Source: Neoroseomonas terrae | GTDB lineage: Bacteria > Pseudomonadota > Alphaproteobacteria > Acetobacterales > Acetobacteraceae | Length of the DNA stretch: 64,000 nucleotides | Assembly (NCBI RefSeq): GCF_018129025.1 | Contig: NZ_JAAEDI010000026.1 | Location: forward strand, 25,432 to 89,431 | Direction: 5' to 3' | Shown here: one piece after another, positions 42,823 to 50,987 of the stretch | Position numbering within the stretch: the stretch's first letter is position 1 | Layout: each line of letters opens with the position of its first letter | The notes under the pieces: generated by a model | Told to the model about the DNA's origin: nothing | Database searches by the model: none | Seen by the model: the letters and a program-made list of their open reading frames with translations, nothing else | Translations under genes and position numbers: made by a program

Positions 42823-44063
42823 CGGGCATCCCCGCCAAGGGCCGCGACCGCGCTTCCATCCTGGCCGACCTGACCGCGCGCAAGCACGGCGACCGCGATT
42901 GGCGGCGTGGCCGGCTCGCCGTCTATTTCTACTGGCTGGATGAGGAACTGGAGCGCGTCCAGCAGGAGGCCTACCTCGCCTTCTGGACCGAGAACAATCT
43001 CGGCCAGCGCGCCTACCCCTCGCTGAAGGCGATCGAAGACGAGGTGATCGCCATGTCCCTGTCGCTGCTCGGTGGCGGCGGGCGGGCAGGGGGGACGTTC
43101 ACCTCGGGCGGGTCGGAAAGCATCTTCCTCGCCATGATGGCGGCACGGAACAAGGCGCGCGCGCAGCGCGGCGTGAGGCGACCGAACATCGTGCTGCCGA
43201 ACAGCGCCCATCTGACTTTCGATCGCGCGGCGGAGGCACTCGGGATCGAAGCGCGGCGCGTGTCGGTCGGCGCCGATCTGCGCGCGGATGTGGCCGCCAT
43301 GACCGCGCGGATGGACGCCGACACCGTCGCCATCGTCGGCTCCGCGCCGAACTATCCCTTCGGCACCTTCGATCCGATCGAACGCCTGGCCGCCTTGGCG
43401 GTGGAACGCGGCGTGTGGATGCATGTGGATGCGTGCGTCGGCGGCTTCCTCGCGCCCTATGTGCGGCGGCTCGGCCATGACGTGACGCCCTTCGAACTGT
43501 CCGTCCCCGGCGTCACCTCGATGTCCGCCGACATCCACAAGCACGGCATGGCGCCGAAGGGCGCATCGCTGCTGCTCGTCTCCGACGCTGCTGACCGCGA
43601 GTGGCACAAATTCGAAAGCCGCGCCTGGCAGCGCGGCCCCTACGCCGCGTACACGACGCAGGGCACGCGGCCGGGCGGGTCCGTCGCCGCAGCCTGGGCC
43701 TCCATGCAGCACCTCGGCGATGAGGGATACATGCGCTGCGCCCGCCTGATCATGGAGGCCAAGGCCATCATGACCGGTGGCATCGCCGCCATTCCGGGAC
43801 TTGAGATCCTCACGCCCTCCGATCTTGGCATCTTCGTCTGGCGCTCCGTCGATCCGACGCTCGACATCGGGAAGGTGGCGGCGGCGATGGATGCCGAGGG
43901 CTGGCTGATGGGCCGGCAGCAGGAACCGGACGGCATCCACCTGCATCTTAACCCGATCCATCGCGAGGTTGCGGAGGAGTATGTCGAAGCCGTCTCCCGT
44001 GCCGTCGCCGCCGCGCGGAGTGGGACGACGGCGCGGATCGGCGCGAACGAACGGACCTACTGA
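42819..44063 (+). CDS. PLP-dependent lyase/decarboxylase, sphingosine-phosphate-lyase-like
   Basis: A 414-residue fold-type I PLP enzyme of the group II decarboxylase family. The PLP lysine is Lys241 in SADIHKHGMAPKG, whose pattern matches sphingosine-1-phosphate lyase more than amino-acid decarboxylases. His131 (NSAHLTF) stacks on the cofactor and Asp204 (HVDACVGG) binds the pyridine nitrogen. It starts at GTG in a GTGA overlap with korB. A bacterial lyase of a long-chain amine phosphate, or a decarboxylase of an unknown amino acid, are both possible. The end converges with and overlaps the methyltransferase gene by seven bases. Confidence 0.85.
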   Translation: MTGIPAKGRDRASILADLTARKHGDRDWRRGRLAVYFYWLDEELERVQQEAYLAFWTENNLGQRAYPSLKAIEDEVIAMSLSLLGGGGRAGGTFTSGGSESIFLAMMAARNKARAQRGVRRPNIVLPNSAHLTFDRAAEALGIEARRVSVGADLRADVAAMTARMDADTVAIVGSAPNYPFGTFDPIERLAALAVERGVWMHVDACVGGFLAPYVRRLGHDVTPFELSVPGVTSMSADIHKHGMAPKGASLLLVSDAADREWHKFESRAWQRGPYAAYTTQGTRPGGSVAAAWASMQHLGDEGYMRCARLIMEAKAIMTGGIAAIPGLEILTPSDLGIFVWRSVDPTLDIGKVAAAMDAEGWLMGRQQEPDGIHLHLNPIHREVAEEYVEAVSRAVAAARSGTTARIGANERTY

Positions 44064-44494
44064 TCTCGCGCGATACGGTCGCGCGGCACCGGCTCGGCGT
44101 CGTCCACGAACAGCAACCCGCCCGGCCTCAGCGCGGCCCTCAGCCTCATCAGCGCGCGGCCGCCGAGGTCCGGATACCGCCCGTCCAGCGCGCCGACGCG
44201 GATGGCGAAGGCGATATCGAAAGGCCGGTCTTCGGCGGTAAGGACGAAGTCCTCGACGGCGACATGGCGGAACGACAGCCGCCCGGTCGCTATCTCGGCA
44301 GCCGAGCCGGTCATCGCCAACGCGATCGCACGTGCGGAACGGTCGATGGCGACGACACGGCCGCCACCGATCCGCGCTGCCACGGCCCGCGCGGCCACGC
44401 CCGGTCCGCAGCCGACCTCCAGCACGTGCAGGCCGGCGCCCAATGGCAGCCGGTCAACGAAGCGGGCGATCCGCGGAGAGACGGTCCTTACCAT
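44057..44494 (-). CDS. Class I SAM-dependent methyltransferase
   Basis: A 145-residue, short Rossmann-like methyltransferase. LEVGCGPGVAARAV is motif I for S-adenosylmethionine, VVAIDRSARAI the acidic ribose contact, and RPFDIAFAIRVGALDG motif IV. It is about 60 residues shorter than most stand-alone family members, lacking some C-terminal strands, so substrate and even activity are uncertain. It is the last gene of the cyclase-patatin operon, starting 9 bases after the patatin gene, which suggests a role in that system. The gene tail overlaps the convergent PLP gene. Confidence 0.8.
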   Translation of the reverse strand: MVRTVSPRIARFVDRLPLGAGLHVLEVGCGPGVAARAVAARIGGGRVVAIDRSARAIALAMTGSAAEIATGRLSFRHVAVEDFVLTAEDRPFDIAFAIRVGALDGRYPDLGGRALMRLRAALRPGGLLFVDDAEPVPRDRIARDQ

Positions 44495-44503
44495 CGCGGC
44501 AGA

Positions 44504-45520
44504 TCATAGGAACTTCCCCACCACATCCGCCGACGATTTCTGCCCGATCTCGTCGAAATGCGCGTCGAGGAACGCCCCAGCCCGTGCCGCGCCCAGCGCG
44601 CGCAGATGCTTCAGGAACTCGATGCTGCCATTCAGCTTGGAGCTTGCATTGAACGCCGCGAGCTCCTCCTCGGCATCGATCGTGTGAATGAAGCAGCGCA
44701 TGTAGCGGTCCTTCGGCAGATCGCCCTTGTCGATCAGCCCCGTCACGAAGTGGATCATCCGCATCTCCCGCATCAGGGAGGAATTGAAGGACAGCGTGTT
44801 CATCCGGTCCACGATCGCGCGGATGTCGCGTGGCACCTCGGGAATGTTCACCGGGTTCAGTTGCACGATGAGGATGTCCGGCGCACCTCCCATGTAGATC
44901 AGCGGGAAGATCGGCGGATTGCCGCAATAGCCGCCGTCCCAGTAATGCTGGCCGTCGACCTCCACCGCGTGGTGCAGCAGCGGCAGGCAGGCGGAGGCGA
45001 GCACGGCCTCGACGCCCATCTCCGCGCGTTCGAACACCCGTAGCCTGCCCGTCAGCACATTGGTCGCGCAGACGAACAGCGCCGGGCCTGGTGCGCTGCG
45101 CAGCCGCGCGAAGTCCACCGATGCTTCCAGGTGGTCCCGCAGCGGGTTGGAATTGGTCGGGTTCAGCTCATAGGGCGAGAACTGCCGCATCAGCACTTCG
45201 GTGAACCGCCACAGCGGCGAGAAATCCATGTTGCCAGCACTCAGCATCCGGTCCATCGGCGTCGGCTGGATGAAGGTGTTGGCGGACAAGCCGCCGATCC
45301 CCTCCCAGAAGGTGTCGAGCCGCCGCCTGGCCTCGGCTGCCCCGCCGGCGATCAGCCCGTCGGTCAGCACCGCAGCGTTCATCGCGCCGGCGCTGGTGCC
45401 GACGACCGCATCCACCTCGATCCGCTCATCGGCGAGCAACCGGTCCAGCACGCCCCAGGTGAAGGCCCCATGTGAGCCACCGCCCTGCAGCGCCAGCTTG
45501 ATGCGTTTCTTCTCGGCCAT
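44504..45520 (-). CDS. Patatin-like phospholipase
   Basis: A 338-residue patatin-family hydrolase. The oxyanion motif LQGGGSHGAF is at residues 11-20, the nucleophile elbow GTSAGA has Ser43, and the dyad Asp195 lies in WDGGYCG. It should cleave acyl groups from phospholipids at the inner-membrane surface; no signal peptide or membrane helix is seen. It starts seven bases downstream of the adenylate cyclase stop, so the message is shared. Patatins are established effectors of nucleotide-signal systems, but here the cyclase is a membrane class III enzyme rather than a CD-NTase. Confidence 0.9.
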   Translation of the reverse strand: MAEKKRIKLALQGGGSHGAFTWGVLDRLLADERIEVDAVVGTSAGAMNAAVLTDGLIAGGAAEARRRLDTFWEGIGGLSANTFIQPTPMDRMLSAGNMDFSPLWRFTEVLMRQFSPYELNPTNSNPLRDHLEASVDFARLRSAPGPALFVCATNVLTGRLRVFERAEMGVEAVLASACLPLLHHAVEVDGQHYWDGGYCGNPPIFPLIYMGGAPDILIVQLNPVNIPEVPRDIRAIVDRMNTLSFNSSLMREMRMIHFVTGLIDKGDLPKDRYMRCFIHTIDAEEELAAFNASSKLNGSIEFLKHLRALGAARAGAFLDAHFDEIGQKSSADVVGKFL

Positions 45521-45526
45521 GGGGTC

Positions 45527-47629
45527 CTACTTGCTCTCCAGCCGCGTGACCGGCGACCAGCCGGCTGGCGGCCCATCCGGGTGTCGCGCAAGCCGCGTCG
45601 CGTAGGTGGCGAGCAGCGGGTCCGTCGCCGGATCGCCGGCCTCGCGCAGGGCCGCCAAAGCTTCGCGGAACTGGCCGGCGCGCCAATAGCGCACCGCCTC
45701 GTTCCAGGCCGGCAGCCGCGCCACCTGGGCGCGGCCGGCGAGGATCGGCTCATCCCCGCCCTCAGCGGGCAGGGCGACGCCAAGCAATTCGTGGATCTCG
45801 ATCGGCTCGGATGCGCCTTTTGCGAGCACCAGATCGACCGGGCGGAAGACGAAGGCGTTCCCGGCGGCAAGGCGCGTCTGCTCCGAGACAAGAATCTGCG
45901 TGCCGTAGACCTTGTTCATGCCCTCGAGCCGGGAGGCGAGGTTCACCATCGACCCGATCGCCGTATAGGCCATGCGATCGGATGACCCGACATTGCCCAC
46001 CACGGCGTCGCCCGTGTGCAGGCCGTAGCGGGTGTGCAGCCGCGGCCAGCCGCGCGCCTCGAACGCGTCCTCAAGTTGCTGCGTCAGGTGGCGCGCCCGC
46101 AGCGCGGCGCGGCAGCCATGCATGGCGTGGGCGAGGTCGCGCTTCGGCGCGTTCCAGATCGCCATGACGGCATCGCCAATGTATTTGTCGATCGTCGCCT
46201 GGTTGCGCAGCAGGTCGTCGGTCAGCGCCTGGAAATAGGTCGAGGTGACCTGCATCAGCGTCTCGGGGTCCATGCGTTCGGCGATGCTGGTGAAGCCCGC
46301 CACGTCACTGAACATCACGGTAATGCGGCGTCGTTCGCCTCCTAGCTCGGCCTCCGCGCCCTCAGCCATCAGCTTGCGCACCAGATCGCGCGGCACATAG
46401 ACGCTGAACAGCCGCAGCGCGTTCTTCATGCCCGCCATCGCATCCGCCAGGCGCTCGACCTCCGAGATGTGCGTCGTCAGCTTCAGCGGCTGGGTGAGAT
46501 CGAGCCGACGGATCGCCTCGGCCTCCCGTGTCAGGGTGCCGAGCGGTCGGGCGACGCGCCAGGCGACGATCCCCAGCCCACCGAGCCCCAGCAGAAGCGC
46601 GCCGAGGCCGAAGAGCGTACCGATGCGGATGCCGCTCTCGATACCACCGGTGAAGTCGTCGAGCGGCGCGAGCACGCCGACCAGCACGCGCGGCGCGACG
46701 AACTCCTGCACGCCGGCGAGATGTGCGAGGTACTCGTCGCCACCGATCTCCAGCACGCCCGTGCCCCCTTCGGCGAGCCGGCCCTCGGCGAAGGCGCGCC
46801 ACAGCGCAGTCAGGGCGGCGTCGCCACTGGCCGCAAGCGTCGTCCACGCGGTAGGGCCGGCCTGCGTGACCCGGCCCGGGTCCTGGTCGGCGAGGAGGAT
46901 GCCATCCTCGGTGAACAGGACCGTGAGGCCGCCGGGGCTGACGCGGCTTCCGGCCAGGAAACGCCCGAGCTCGTCGAGCGGCACATCCAGTCCGACCGCG
47001 CCGCCGCCCGGCAGGCCGTGCGCGACGGTCAGCCCCGGCCGACCGGTTACCGGCAGGTCATACAGGGTGGAGACGTGTACGCCGGGCTCGGCGGCCTGCA
47101 ACACCCAGCTCATCCGGCGCGGATCGCCGGGGAGACGGCGGCGCTGCGCTTCGCCGAGTGCCCGGCCCTGGGCGTCGAGATAGGTCCATCGCTCGGCTTC
47201 GCCCGTGGCGGCAGAGATGCGGCGCGCGGCGAAGGTCGCGCCCGCGGGGCGCGGGACGGGCGCTGCGCCGTCCGGCAGGGCGGCGAGCCGCAGCACCTGA
47301 TCCAATGCGCCATCTGGCAGGACGATGCTGACAGCACTGAGCGGCGCTTCCGCCATGAGCGCGGCGAGGGCCGGCCCGGGCACCGCGGCTTGCCCTGGCG
47401 GCATGCGGGCCAGCACCGCCGCATGGCCGAGCAGCGGATGGATCAGCCCGCGTCCATTGGCCGCCGCCGCCGCCGCCGCGGTTCCGAGGTGGTGCTCGGC
47501 TGCCTCGCGTGCCGCGCGGTCCCCGGCCTCCCGGAAGCCCGCCACGACCGCCGCGATGGCGGCGATGAAGACCAGGCTGAAGGCGGTCAGGATGGTGACG
47601 GTGAAGTTGAGCCGCGGCTGCAGCCTCAT
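45527..47629 (-). CDS. Membrane adenylate cyclase, class III, with periplasmic sensor
   Basis: A 700-residue receptor cyclase. TM1 is about residues 9-31, a 300-residue extracytoplasmic sensor (dCache-like) follows, TM2 is 336-357, HAMP about 358-410, and the cyclase domain 434-615. Catalytic residues are all present: metal Asp442 (FSDVAGF) and Asp486 (IGDAVMA), substrate residues Lys482 and Thr556 (YTAIG), transition-state Asn563 and Arg567. Lys/Thr marks adenine recognition of class IIIb, so cAMP is the expected product. The 80-residue C-terminal tail looks TPR-like. It overlaps the HD-protein gene at ATGA and precedes the patatin gene. Confidence 0.92.
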   Translation of the reverse strand: MRLQPRLNFTVTILTAFSLVFIAAIAAVVAGFREAGDRAAREAAEHHLGTAAAAAAANGRGLIHPLLGHAAVLARMPPGQAAVPGPALAALMAEAPLSAVSIVLPDGALDQVLRLAALPDGAAPVPRPAGATFAARRISAATGEAERWTYLDAQGRALGEAQRRRLPGDPRRMSWVLQAAEPGVHVSTLYDLPVTGRPGLTVAHGLPGGGAVGLDVPLDELGRFLAGSRVSPGGLTVLFTEDGILLADQDPGRVTQAGPTAWTTLAASGDAALTALWRAFAEGRLAEGGTGVLEIGGDEYLAHLAGVQEFVAPRVLVGVLAPLDDFTGGIESGIRIGTLFGLGALLLGLGGLGIVAWRVARPLGTLTREAEAIRRLDLTQPLKLTTHISEVERLADAMAGMKNALRLFSVYVPRDLVRKLMAEGAEAELGGERRRITVMFSDVAGFTSIAERMDPETLMQVTSTYFQALTDDLLRNQATIDKYIGDAVMAIWNAPKRDLAHAMHGCRAALRARHLTQQLEDAFEARGWPRLHTRYGLHTGDAVVGNVGSSDRMAYTAIGSMVNLASRLEGMNKVYGTQILVSEQTRLAAGNAFVFRPVDLVLAKGASEPIEIHELLGVALPAEGGDEPILAGRAQVARLPAWNEAVRYWRAGQFREALAALREAGDPATDPLLATYATRLARHPDGPPAGWSPVTRLESK

Positions 47630-48546
47630 GATGCCGGGGCCGCCGCGGCCAGCAGCGCCTCCGCATCGGCGCGGTCCAGCTCGTCCAGCGCGGCCGCGGC
47701 GGCATCGGCCGTCGCGGGCGCGAGGCCGAGGCTGCGAGCGACGCCGCCATAGGCCTCGAGCTGGTCATGGCGGGTCACATCCAGGCCGAGCAGCGTTGCT
47801 GGTGGGCTGGGCGTCGGCAGCATGCGCAGCAGGCCGAGGCGGGAGGCGTGGCTGGCCACCATGCCGGCATCCTGCTGCCCGGCGGCGGCGAGTTCGGTCA
47901 GGAGCCGCCGGGCGAGGCGCGGTCCGAGATCGGGCAGGGCGCTGGCAAAGAGATCGGCCTCGCGCGCCAGCCGGCAGGGCAGGTCGGACGCCTCCGAATC
48001 CCGCCAGGGCCAGGTGGTTGCTGCGATCATGCGACGGATCATGGCAATGCCGTCGGCGTCGAGACCCTCCGCCGCCGCGATGGCCGCCGAGGCATCGGCC
48101 GAGCGCTGTTCGAGGACACCGCGCGGGCCAGCCACCGAACCGTCATGCAGCAGGTCGTGGCCGGCCATGGCGGCGACTGCGGTGGCCGCCTCATGTGCGT
48201 CCATCCGTCCGAGCTGCCGTGCCAGGCCGGCGAGCCAGCCCATGGCGAGGATCGTCTCCGCCTGGTGATGGCGGTCGTGATAGGCGGGCTCGCCGCCGGG
48301 CGGGAAGCTCTCACCATGCCGTTCGACCGCGGCGGCGATGGCGCGCGCGGCGCGCGCCGCGGGGCTCGCATCGGCGGCTGCGCCGGTGGCGGCGGCGAGC
48401 GCCTGTTCACAAGCCGAGGCAAGGTCGGCCGGCCCGTCGCGACGTGCGCTCAGCACGCGCTGCGCGGCCGAGGCGATCTCGCGCCGGGGCCGATGCGCGG
48501 CCACGAGGTCGAGGACTGCAAGGCTCGGCACGGCGGTTGTCGCCAT
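47626..48546 (-). CDS. HD-domain protein, phosphodiesterase-like
   Basis: A 306-residue protein with an HD-type metal site: YHDRHH at 89-94, HD at 130-131 and ADLF at 197-200, resembling the H...HD...D pattern of class I cyclic-nucleotide phosphodiesterases, where the first motif is YHN-x-x-H. Outside this core, the helices are Ala-rich and not recognised. It shares a four-base overlap with the adenylate cyclase, so it plausibly hydrolyses the cyclic nucleotide made by that enzyme. The activity is inferred. A strong stem-loop lies just before its start. Confidence 0.72.
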   Translation of the reverse strand: MATTAVPSLAVLDLVAAHRPRREIASAAQRVLSARRDGPADLASACEQALAAATGAAADASPAARAARAIAAAVERHGESFPPGGEPAYHDRHHQAETILAMGWLAGLARQLGRMDAHEAATAVAAMAGHDLLHDGSVAGPRGVLEQRSADASAAIAAAEGLDADGIAMIRRMIAATTWPWRDSEASDLPCRLAREADLFASALPDLGPRLARRLLTELAAAGQQDAGMVASHASRLGLLRMLPTPSPPATLLGLDVTRHDQLEAYGGVARSLGLAPATADAAAAALDELDRADAEALLAAAAPAS

Positions 48547-48566
48547 GGTCCCCGTCGCTGACGTTC

Positions 48567-48597
48567 CCCCGGTATCCTAGCCTGCCGGATACCGGGG
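48567..48597. terminator. Strong stem-loop between DUF3141 and HD genes
   Basis: Perfect 11-base arms CCCCGGTATCC (48567-48577) and GGATACCGGGG (48587-48597) around a nine-base loop. It lies between the end of the DUF3141 gene and the start of the HD gene on the same strand. No T-run follows on the transcribed strand, so it could be a factor-dependent terminator for the upstream operon, or a leader structure of the cyclase operon. Confidence 0.5.
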
Positions 48598-48635
48598 AAG
48601 GGAAGCCCGGCCATCGCGAGATCGCGAGGTTGGTG

Positions 48636-50939
48636 TCAGGCCACCGACGCCTTCGGCCCGACATTCAGCAGGCTGCGCAGGCGGCCGAGCATCTCCTGAG
48701 CCTTGTCGCCGAGTTCCTCGTCCGGCCCCGCGACATGCTCCACGGCGGCAAGCGCCTTGCGCCGCTCCGCCGCCGTCTTGAGCAGCCCCGGCACGGCGGC
48801 GAGCGCTTCCTCCCGCAGCAAGGTCACGATCACCGTCTGGTCGCGGATGATGGCTTGGCGCGCGGCCGGGCTCATTCCCGCAAAGGGCGGCTCGGTGGTC
48901 AACAGCACGTTGGAGCGGGCGAGGCGGGTGCGGCGGACGCCGCCGCGCGCATCGGCCAGCAGGATCATCATGCGGATGACCGCCTCGGCGTAGCCGCCGA
49001 GCTCGACGCGGCTGCGCGCGTCGTTGAGCTGCGCGGGCTCCATCGGGATGGAGCGCCGTGCCGCCTCGGCTTCCTCGGCACTGTCGTCCCCCATCACGCC
49101 GAGGGCGGCGAGGTTGCCGTAGATGGCGTGGAAGGCGATCTCGCTCGCTGCGTCGCGGGCGTCGCGCCAGCGGTCGAACGCGTGCTCGACGCGGTCGGCC
49201 CAGACCTTCTCCATGGCAATGAAGGGATTGTCAGGCGCGGCGGGGGCGCGGTTCTGCCGGGCCATCCCCGCCATGGCGCGGATCGGCATCATGAAGGGGT
49301 TCATGTCGCTGAACAGGTAGCGGCGCATGCGCATCGGCGAGGCCTGGCGGCGCGCCTCCGCCCCCGCTTCCGTCGCGAACTGCCGGACGATGGGGGAAAC
49401 CAGCACATCGTAGAGGTTCTGGTTCATCTCCGAGATCTTGGCGACCGCCGGGAAGGCCTCGTTGCCCGCCTCGCCGGAAAGCGTGCGGACGTCGGCGATC
49501 TTCCGTTCGACCAGCTCGACCTGCCATTCCTCGTTCGCACCCGTGCCTTCATGGCCGGTGATCTTCATCTCATAGAGGCCGGGGGCGACCGCCTCGATCA
49601 TCTCGAGCGTCGTCGCGATCTCGCTGTGCTCCTTCTTGGCGATGGCGCCGGAGACGAAGATGCCGAGATGGCCGATCTGGTCGTGCAGGAGGTAGACGAT
49701 GGTCTGGCCGAGCTGCTTGATCTCCTGCTCATCACGATACACGTCAGCGATCCAGCGCAGGGCCTGGCCCGGCGGGGTGATGTTGTCGCCCGAGGAGGCG
49801 AAGACGATGACCGGCGCCTTCACTTCGCGCATGTTGAAGGTCTCGCCGCCGCCCGAGCTGATCTGCCCGGTCGAGAAGCGGTTGCCGATGAACAGGTTGT
49901 CGACGATCCAGCGGATCTCGTCGCTGGTCATCAGGAAGTAGCCGCCCCACCAGCGCTCGAACTCGAGGAAGCGCTTCTCCTCGGTATCGACCTTGGCATA
50001 GAGGTCGAAATACTTGCGGAACCAGGTGTTGCCCGGGGACAGGCTCTCGAAGTTGCTGACCAGCGACGCACCGTCGAACTTCCCGTTGCCGAGGTCGGCC
50101 ATCAGCGAGGCCGGCCAGCCGCCGCCGGCGAGGCCGCCGAAGTAGCGCATCGGGTTCTTGCCCTTCTCGCCCGCCCAGTACGATAGCGGGGCACCGTTCA
50201 GGACCAGCGCGCCGACGGCATCGGGCGCCGCGGCGCCCAGCATCATCGACGCCCAGCCGCCCTGGCAGTTGCCGATGACGACGGGCTTCGGCGCCTGGGG
50301 GTGGTCGGTGACGATACGGTTGAGGAAGAATGCCTCCGCCGCCGTCACGTCGAGGATGGTCTGCCCCTTCTCCGGCTCGCGATAGAAGATAACGAAGTAG
50401 ACCGGATGGCCCCGGCGCAGCGCCACGCCGACTTGGCTGTCCGACTTGAAGCCGCCGATGCCGGCACCGTGACCGGCGCGCGGGTCGATGATGACGAAGG
50501 GACGCAGCTTCGGGTCGGTCGCCGGAAAGCCCTCCGGCGGGGTGATACGCACCAGCGCGTAGTTCACCGGCCGGGCCAGGGTCCGGCCATCAACGACCGT
50601 GACGTAGTCGAACACCAGCACGGGCGGGCAGCCGGCCTTCTCATGTTCGACGAAGTTGTTGCCGGCCTCCCGCATCACGTCCCAGAACATCAGCCAGCGC
50701 TGCGCGGCATCGACGGCGTAGGTGTGGGCATCCTGGGCCAGGCCGACGGGGGTGCGCGCCATGGCTGCCTGGGCCACGCGCATGGCAGCGGCGTTGTCCT
50801 GGTTGACGCCGGGGATCAGCGCCGCGGTGTCGCGTGTCACCACCTCGGTCAGACCCCGAACCTGGTCCAGCACGCGGGTTGCCGTCTCGGCGGCCTTGTC
50901 CAGGACCTCCCTTGTCGGGAGCAGAGGCGTGTTCGGCAT
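48636..50939 (-). CDS. DUF3141 protein, PHA-synthase-like alpha/beta hydrolase
   Basis: A 767-residue cytosolic protein of the DUF3141 family. The nucleophile elbow GNCQGG has Cys225, as in polyhydroxyalkanoate synthases; FASSGDNITPP supplies the likely Asp and HDQIGHLGIF the His. The first 100 residues are helical and the last 250 form an additional helical region. The function is not established; an acyltransferase or hydrolase acting on short hydroxyacyl-CoA is plausible. It is the last gene of the FabI-CoA transferase-PTA-AckA operon and has a PhaR-like palindrome upstream, consistent with polyhydroxyalkanoate metabolism. Confidence 0.86.
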   Translation of the reverse strand: MPNTPLLPTREVLDKAAETATRVLDQVRGLTEVVTRDTAALIPGVNQDNAAAMRVAQAAMARTPVGLAQDAHTYAVDAAQRWLMFWDVMREAGNNFVEHEKAGCPPVLVFDYVTVVDGRTLARPVNYALVRITPPEGFPATDPKLRPFVIIDPRAGHGAGIGGFKSDSQVGVALRRGHPVYFVIFYREPEKGQTILDVTAAEAFFLNRIVTDHPQAPKPVVIGNCQGGWASMMLGAAAPDAVGALVLNGAPLSYWAGEKGKNPMRYFGGLAGGGWPASLMADLGNGKFDGASLVSNFESLSPGNTWFRKYFDLYAKVDTEEKRFLEFERWWGGYFLMTSDEIRWIVDNLFIGNRFSTGQISSGGGETFNMREVKAPVIVFASSGDNITPPGQALRWIADVYRDEQEIKQLGQTIVYLLHDQIGHLGIFVSGAIAKKEHSEIATTLEMIEAVAPGLYEMKITGHEGTGANEEWQVELVERKIADVRTLSGEAGNEAFPAVAKISEMNQNLYDVLVSPIVRQFATEAGAEARRQASPMRMRRYLFSDMNPFMMPIRAMAGMARQNRAPAAPDNPFIAMEKVWADRVEHAFDRWRDARDAASEIAFHAIYGNLAALGVMGDDSAEEAEAARRSIPMEPAQLNDARSRVELGGYAEAVIRMMILLADARGGVRRTRLARSNVLLTTEPPFAGMSPAARQAIIRDQTVIVTLLREEALAAVPGLLKTAAERRKALAAVEHVAGPDEELGDKAQEMLGRLRSLLNVGPKASVA

Positions 50940-50987
50940 GGATAGCGTTCCCTTGATGCGTCGGGGCGGCCCGCCCGGGGCAGCGAT

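Noticed and set aside
44504..47629. Reading the cyclase-patatin pair as a CBASS or Pycsar defence system
   Set aside because: CBASS uses a CD-NTase and Pycsar a uridylate or cytidylate cyclase; here the cyclase is a membrane sensor with the complete adenine-type class IIIb residues. No other defence genes are near. A signalling operon is the simpler reading.
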